NCBI GenBank assembly: GCA_946122785.1 | Contig: CAMGYJ010000008.1 | Span: 7,589,475 to 7,653,474 of the forward strand | Source of the DNA: Linum tenue | Taxonomy: Eukaryota > Streptophyta > Magnoliopsida > Malpighiales > Linaceae | Length of the DNA stretch: 64,000 nucleotides | Direction: 5' to 3' | Shown: positions 57,311 through 64,000 of the stretch, one piece after another | Numbering within the stretch: position 1 is the stretch's first letter | Layout of the letters: each line of letters begins with the position of its first letter | The notes under the pieces: generated by a model | What the model was told of the DNA's origin: nothing | The model's database searches: none | Seen by the model: the letters and a program-made list of their open reading frames with translations, nothing else | Program-made: the position numbers and the translations under genes

Positions 57311-57908
57311 AGTGTTGTTGGCTGAATATGTATTTAGTTCATGACTTCATATGATATTTTGACAGTTTTCAACTTTGATTATGCAAATGTTCATGAGATT
57401 TGGATTACTTGTTACCTCTGCTAAACTACATTGTTCATTTCTTCTTTAATTGGATACTTGTTTGGAAGGGTTATGATGATGATAATAAAAAATAATACTC
57501 CTTATAAAAAATAATAAATAATATTGCTAACTTACCATTGTTATGCAGGTAACAAAAAAAAAAAAAAAACCGGGTCCGGTAAGGGCAGGGCTAGTTAATC
57601 CATGGAGTGGGAAGGCCTGATAAAAGCGAAGTCTAGTCCCTCAGTCTTCTTGGCGTCAATCGACGGCTGCGAGAAGAAACGGCCGGAACAGCAGTTCACT
57701 CAGCTTTCCCTTTGGTGCCACAGTTTTCTGCACTGCATGCAAACTTTTCTAGACCTGATTGCCAAGTTCGACGCTTTTTACTCTTTTCTCTTCGAGCCCT
57801 AGTAAACAAACAGCGTTCTTACTACTTGTGTCAGTGTTTTGACTTGACTCGTTTCTTTCCCTGTTCAGTTTTTCGGCCCGGTGATCACTTTAGGAAGCAC
57901 CACCGGCA
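57311..57908. other. Intergenic, no gene seen
   Basis: AT-rich, with a poly(A) run near 57551. The 66-residue frame at 57602-57802 is probably leader sequence of the next gene. Confidence 0.4.
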
Positions 57909-60900
57909 ATGGCGACGCCAAGAGAGCACATTGAGGAGCTTCGGAGGAGGACGTTCTCCATTGGGTCAGAGGAGAAAAATCCTCTTGCTTTTATGCTTGA
58001 TAAAGTGGTCAAATACCTCTCTGCTGAACTCTATGCTAAGGATGTTCATTTCCTGATGGAACTCATTTAGGTCTTTCTGTCGTTCTAAACTCCTTCCCCG
58101 AGTCCGCAAAAGTTTATTGTGTTGTTTTGGTTCTACGACCTTGAAATTTTTTCCCCTTAGGTTTCTAACCTAAGTCTGTCCCTGTGCTTATGGGGTTCAT
58201 TTGCAGAATGCGGAAGATAATGTGTACTCCAACGAGGTGGATCCTTCACTGGAGTTCATCATAACGTCCCGGGACATAACTGGAACTGGTGCACCGACAA
58301 CACTACTGCTTTTCAATAATGAGAAGGGGTTTTCTCCCAGGAATATCGAATCCCTATGCTCTGTTGGAAATTCCACAAAGAAGGGCAAAAGAAAACGCGG
58401 TTATATTGGAGAGAAAGGTGTTGTGCTAATCTCTGTTCCCCTTTTCCACTCCACAATTTTTGTCTTCTTTCTGCTTCTTAGTTCTGCATTGTGTTGGAGC
58501 ACTTTGTCTTTCTTCATTTGAGTTCTTGTTGGCATGATTTGCAGGAATTGGGTTTAAAAGTGTGTTTCTGATCACATCCCGGCCACATATATTCAGCAAT
58601 GGGTATCACATTCGCTTCAACAAGAAGCCATGTCAACACTGCAAGCTTGGTTACATAGTTCCTGAATGGATCGATGATGAAGACAAGCCCTCTGTTGCAG
58701 ATATACAACAGATTTACGGGCCTATTTCACCCTCCCCACTACCACATTGGTCTTGCCTCTTAAACCAGACAAGGTGAAAGCGGTGAAGGAACAGCTCTCC
58801 AGTGTGCATCCTGAAGTCTTGTTGTTCCTTTCCAAGATAAAGCACTTTTCAGTGAGGGAAGATCCCAACCTCAATACTGTTTTAACCATTTCAATTACTA
58901 AAGAGGTTGACTTAGTTTGGAGAAAGAGTATCGACGCCATGTCCTACACCCTCCACCTGTCTGCCGAGAGCAACAATGGTAAAGGCAATGGTGAATGCAA
59001 CTACTATGTGTGGAAGCAGAGGTTTCCAGTGAACTTGGAAAACCGAGTTGAAAGTAGAATCGACTTGGAAGAACTGGTAGTGACTTTAGCTTTCCCAAAT
59101 GGAGAACGTCTTCACAAAGGTGGAGGAAAGCATTCACCTGGCATCTATGCATTTCTTCCCACGGAAATGATCACCAACTTTCCCTTCATAATTCAAGCTG
59201 ATTTTATCCTGTCATCATCCAGGGAAGTCGTGCTGCTTGATAGCAAATGGAATCAAGAGATTCTCGGGTGTGTCCCCACAACATTTGTTAATGCATTAGT
59301 TGCTGTGATCAAAAGCGACCAAGGTGTTCCAGTTGCTACTTTGCGTCAAATGTTTTGGTTTCTGCCAATCGAGGCTTCTTCATACCCACTCCTGAATGTT
59401 GTGAGGGCATCAATTCAGATGAAGTTATCTAAAGAAAGCATTTTGCCAAGTGAATCCCATAAGGATCAGAAGTTCTTTCACAAGCCCTGTGAAGTCGCTC
59501 GCCTTTTGCCTGCTTTATGGGATATCCTGGAGAAAGCCAGGGATGGAAATGTCAACCTTCATAATCTATCATCACATGGCTGCTATATCCTTGCTTCTTT
59601 GTTTGATATCGACGAGTATAATGCGGTTCTCGGTTTCCTGGGCGTGAGATTTGTGGCACATGAATGGTATGCAAAGTGTATCCAGAGCTCTAATCTCTTG
59701 AAGGGAATCTCAGATGAATTGTATGTAGAGCTTCTCCATTTCTTCGCTGAGAACTGGGCAACAAAATTATGGAACACAAACTTGAGAGGTGTACCTTTAC
59801 TGAGACATGTTGGTGCTCATGGGAATGTGTGTATCTGTAGCATCAATGAATCTGAATCTGCCTCCAAGAAAAAAAGTGGTCGTGTCCTATGTCTATCAAG
59901 AGGAGTTCCATATGCATCATGGCTTAGTCATTGGAATGAGGAGTTTTGGCACATAACGCCCTTTTATTTCCTTCCAGAAACAACACAACGTGCATTGTGG
60001 TCATTTTCGAAAAGCAAAAATGTGCTACATTGGCTTAAATCTGTGGCAAGGCTTGTTGAGTTGAATGTGTATGAATATTCAAAGTCGATTAGTGAGCATT
60101 TAGGTGCTGAACAAAAGCTTGTAGTAGCCTATGCTCACTTACTGTATCGTTCACACTCAGACAAGCTTCTGTCAGACGATGGGGTTTCTTAAGCTGTGTC
60201 ATCACATGCCACTTGTTGATGCCTATGGGACAGTTTTAAAAGCTACAATCACGTAGTCCTAATGCCTGGTGGTGAAAGTAGATGGATGGAATTGATTGGT
60301 TCAAATCCGTGGAGACAAAAGGGTTTTATCGAGTTAGGGGAAGAGTACTTACAGAAGGGATATTTTTGTGGTCATGGCTCAGGAGGTGACAAAGAATTCT
60401 TGGAGTTCCTTTAAACTCTTGTTAAAGTTTATGATATTCCTAATTTATCTCCTCCCAATGCTGAAATCCCTACAGTGACAGGACCACTCACCAAGCAGAA
60501 TGCACTGTGGTTGTTGGATTGGATTGATGATCTCAAATCCAAAAGAATACAGATACCAGAGAAGTTCTTAACTTCCATAAGAAAAGGTAGCTGGTTGAAG
60601 GTTACTATGAACGGGTCTTCTGATTATAAGCCACCATCTCAGTCATTTTTGCTTTCTTTGAAGAGGACGAAAAACTCAGAATGGGGAAGCATTTTGCAAG
60701 ATGGATCTGTGGCAGTTGATATCCCTTTGGTGGATTTGAGTTTTTATGGTGAAGATACTATTATTGCTCACAAGGTGGCACTCAAAGAAATTGGTGTCAT
60801 GTTTGAATACGAGGAAGCTTGTGAGTATATTGGCCGACACTTCATGTCACATATTGATTCTACGACTTCAACGAGAGGCACTGTATTCTCGATGCTTAAA

Positions 60901-63442
60901 TTCATCAGATTTCTGAGGGATAAATTTCTGCCCCCGTATAAATTCATTTCTAGCATAAAAGGGGATAAGTGGCTACAGACTTCATCACATGGTTACCGCT
61001 CTCCCGTTGAATGCGTTGTACGCAAGGGGCTTTGGGCTGTTGCAGAGCAATCTGTGAACTTCCCTTCATCAGTGATAGTTATTATGGACAGGAGATCCAT
61101 TCCTTTGAAAACGAACTCAGTTGTCTTGGTGTGAGAGTTTGCTTCACTGTTAGTCACGATCTTATTGTCCAACACTTGAAACCCAGTGCTTGCTTGTCTG
61201 ATGATTTGACAAAAGAAGCGCTTTTCCTGATTTTGGAATGCATGCGTAATTCAAAATCTGCTGCTTCTAAAGTTATCACGACACTACAACAAGCTAGATG
61301 TTTGAAGACGAGTTGGGGTTACAGGTCTCCTGGCGAATGTTTCCTATTTGACCCTGAATGGAGCTGCCTTCTGAAGGTTTTTTGGGGTTCTTCTCCGATC
61401 ATTGATGGTGGTTTCTATGGTGATGAAATTAGCACCTTCAAGGAAGAGCTAATACAAATAGGAGTGAAGATAGATTTCAAGGATGCGATCGAAGCTTTCG
61501 TCGCCACTTTTAAGCAGCAGCAGCAACAACATGCATCAATGTCAAAGATTACAAAGGAACAAGTGCTATCATTTCTGTCATGCTTCAGACATTTGAAAGC
61601 AATGAAGAAACCTCTCTTTGATATCATAACCTGCACCCGCTCTCAGAAGTGGCTTCGAACGAGGCTTGGTGATTTTAGATCTCCAGCAGAATGCATTCTT
61701 TTTGGGCGTGAGTGGGAATCACTCCTTGCAATTATTTGCCTTCCTTTCCTTGACGATGGTGATAATATTGGCTACGGAAAGGGCATTCATGAGTATGCAT
61801 GTGAGCTCCAGCAGTTGGGGATGATTGCCAGTTTGAAAGGTGGGGGGGGGCTAAGTTTGTGCCTTTGTATCTTCATTTCCCAAAGGATCCATCCACCATC
61901 ACTCCTTCAAACGTACATTCACTGTTAGACTGCATCAGGATTCTACTGCAACAGAAAGATTATACACTTCCCGAGCTTTTTATGAAGAAGGTTTCTCAAA
62001 AATGGTTGAGAACTTGTGTTGGCTACAGGAGTCCAAAGGATTGCTGCTTGTTTGATTCCAGTTGGGGGGGACATGGCTCTTCAGCAGACTGATGGACCTT
62101 TCATTGATGAATCCTTTTTCGGTCCCGAAATTGCATCCTATAAGAAAGAGCTGGGTGAGATAGGAGTTTGTCTCGATCCAGGAGAGGTATGCAAGCTACT
62201 TGCCAATGAGCTTGAGAATCACTCTAAATTAACCACCATAGTCCGGATATATGATTTCTTGAGAGAGCAGAAGTGGAAGCCTCATCAGGAGAATGATGCA
62301 TCGACGAGGTGCAAGATCTGGTTTCCTGACCATGGCTGGGTAAATTATGAAGAATGCATCCTGCACGATAAAGATGGTCTCTTTGGCTCCCAATTATACG
62401 TTCTGGAGAAACACTACAACAACAAATTATTGGGTTTCTTCAAGGAAGCATTTGGTGTTAGAGCTAATCCATCTCTGACTAATTACTGCAATCTTTGGAA
62501 GAGATGGGGAAACAGATCAAGTCACAGTTTGACTCATTCAGAGTGTTGTGCATTCTGGAGTTCTGTTGTTATTATGAGCCACCACAAGAGCGATAAGAGG
62601 AAAGAAGAAGTCCTTGCTGGAGAGCTCTCGAAGCTCCCAGTGGTTTCCCCGGTCGCCATGGGAGGACAAATACTGATGTCGGACAAGCGAGATGTTTTCA
62701 TTGCGGACGACCTTCAATTGAAGGACCTCTTCTCGGAGTATCTGATTTTCGCCTGGTATCCTGAACCGAGCTTGCCTGATTTGCCTCGGACTAAGTTGCT
62801 GGAAGCTTACAGGGCAATAGGAGCTCGCCGAATTTCTGAGTCTGTGCAGAAGAAAGAAGAAAACTCAGACACCAAAAGTCAGACTTGTTCAGGAAAGAAA
62901 AGGAAAACAAAGAGTCGAGAACTCAGACAGTTGAAACCAGAGGATGTTTTCATAGGGAAAGAGCTAGTGAAGATCATACTCGCTTTTCTAGCTGATCCAT
63001 CTCTCGACAAGGAAGCAAAGGAGAGGCACGAGAAAGTGAAGGCCCTCCTTAATGTTACGGTCTTGGAGACGGTGGAGCCTCTGAGTGTAAGCTACAATTT
63101 GACTCTATCTTCAGGGGAAGTATTGAGAAAGGTGAAAGCCACAGAAATGGTTCGCTGGGACAAGGACGATGACAAGTTGTACCGGAGAAGAAAACTGGTA
63201 GCAGCAGCAGGAGCAAGAGGAGTCTGATTGAATTTGCTTGTCGTTTCTCTGAAGTAATCGTGAAGGGGATACTTTGGGATAAAGAGGATTGCCATGTAAA
63301 GGAGCTTTCCGGGATAATCAAACTGGCTTTTCTGCTCAACTTCGATGAAGCAGCTATTGAGTTCCTGACGAAGTCCAATAATCTTCAGATCTTTGTAGAA
63401 GATGAGGAATTCCTCTCATCTGCTTTTCCCCCTCCTAATTAG
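57909..63442 (+). pseudogene. NO VEIN-like GHKL (HSP90-type) ATPase gene with many lesions
   Basis: Exons 57909-58070, 58207-58417 and one long exon from 58544 to 63442. The N-terminus MATPREHIEELRRRTFSIGS, the N box FLMELI-NAEDNVYSNE and the G box GEKGIGFKSVF identify a GHKL ATPase domain of the plant NO VEIN-like family (large nuclear proteins, >1600 residues, with repeats of the type WLRTxxGYRSPxEC seen here several times). Lesions: TAG at 58068-58070 where Gln (CAG) is expected at the exon end; a frameshift near 58740; a pair near 60181 and 60245; TAA at 60412-60414; frameshifts near 61040, ~61845 (G run), ~62060 (G run) and ~63210. Either a young pseudogene or, for the G-run sites, sequence error. 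Protein similarity continues to the end (EDEEFLSSAF), so loss of function is recent. Confidence 0.82.
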
Positions 63443-64000
63443 GTGAGCTACAGCCTACAGTACAATCAGATCATTTCACTTACTATTCTTTGTTAGCTTA
63501 TTTTGTGTCTGATCTGTTTTGCTCATACAATGTGATCTCTGTGTCTATTTGTATGCTTCTGGGGTTTTTTGTTCCTGAGTTTAGAAAATTGTGAATGCTG
63601 GACATGACATTCGAAGTGAGGTTGCTACGTTGGAATTTGATCATGTTCAATATTCCACATTGTTATTGTCAAGGAACCCAATGGCGAGAACCGGCTTCTA
63701 GTCAAGGTACAATTCCATAACCAAACCATCACCTTAATCACACATCAGTCTTGCTTTCTTTATACATATCATCATATATATAACCTTTTTCTGTTTCGTC
63801 CATTAAAAGGTTTCTTCGTTTCATGTTTCGCAGAGTACCTAAACTTTAATAAAATTGTCTTTCGGTAGATGTGAATGTGATTGTGAGTGTTGCAGACCTC
63901 ATGAATAGCAAACATCAAGTCTTGTCTTCTACCTATTGCCTGTTAGCTTAATGCTCCTCTTCTTTTTGTGTGTGTGGGGGGTCCTTGAGTAGTAAGTGTG
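63443..64000. other. 3' flank of the NO VEIN-like gene
   Basis: Splice-like signals suggest the 3' UTR may be spliced (AG before AAAATTGTGAATGC near 63585, then AAG|GTAC near 63708). No coding function recognised before the window ends. Confidence 0.35.

Noticed and set aside
57602..57802. 66-codon frame before the NO VEIN-like gene
   Set aside because: No similarity known; it lies in the expected leader of the gene starting at 57909.

Overview
This is nuclear DNA of a flowering plant, almost certainly a eudicot. It has GT-AG introns with AT-rich interiors, plant-only families (PPR protein, GlcAT14-type GT14 enzyme, HIPL protein, plant BCS1-like AAA-ATPases), Helitron termini, hAT MITEs, and Copia and Gypsy LTR elements. 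The species cannot be fixed from the sequence.

Layout. 1-3.6 kb: a short satellite-like array, an LTR and a non-coding stretch ending in a Helitron 3' terminus. 4.1-5.7 kb: a two-exon GT4 glycosyltransferase. 7.4-30.1 kb: five intronless, same-strand AAA-ATPase genes of the HSR4/OM66/AATP1 type, one of them frameshifted, plus one pseudogene fragment. Transposons interleave with them: three more Helitron 3' termini, a Helitron body with a CDC48 gene piece, a nine-exon RPA1-like gene apparently carried by a Helitron, and a hAT MITE with an exact 8-bp target duplication. 30-33 kb: a gap with a dispersed non-coding repeat. 33-52.7 kb: five genes on the minus strand, namely an FSH1-type serine hydrolase, a GlcAT14 glucuronosyltransferase, a PPR protein, a GPI-anchored HIPL protein and a HemK/PrmC methyltransferase. 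56-63.4 kb: two decayed plus-strand genes, a HI0933-type flavoprotein and a NO VEIN-like GHKL ATPase.

Main points. (1) A 4.2-kb Gypsy chromovirus with apparently identical LTRs and an intact pol reading frame but no recognisable gag sits in codon 5 of the HemK gene and separates its ATG from the rest. (2) Helitron 3' ends lie 43 and 194 bp upstream of the start codons of two AAA-ATPase genes. (3) HI0933 flavoprotein, HIPL, PPR, GlcAT14 and the AAA-ATPase cluster recall, from memory, the Arabidopsis At5g39940-At5g40010 block, so this looks like an ancestral gene block filled with transposons.

Exon structures were built by hand from splice signals and reading-frame continuity. For the multi-exon genes the phases close exactly, which supports the models. 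No database search was possible.
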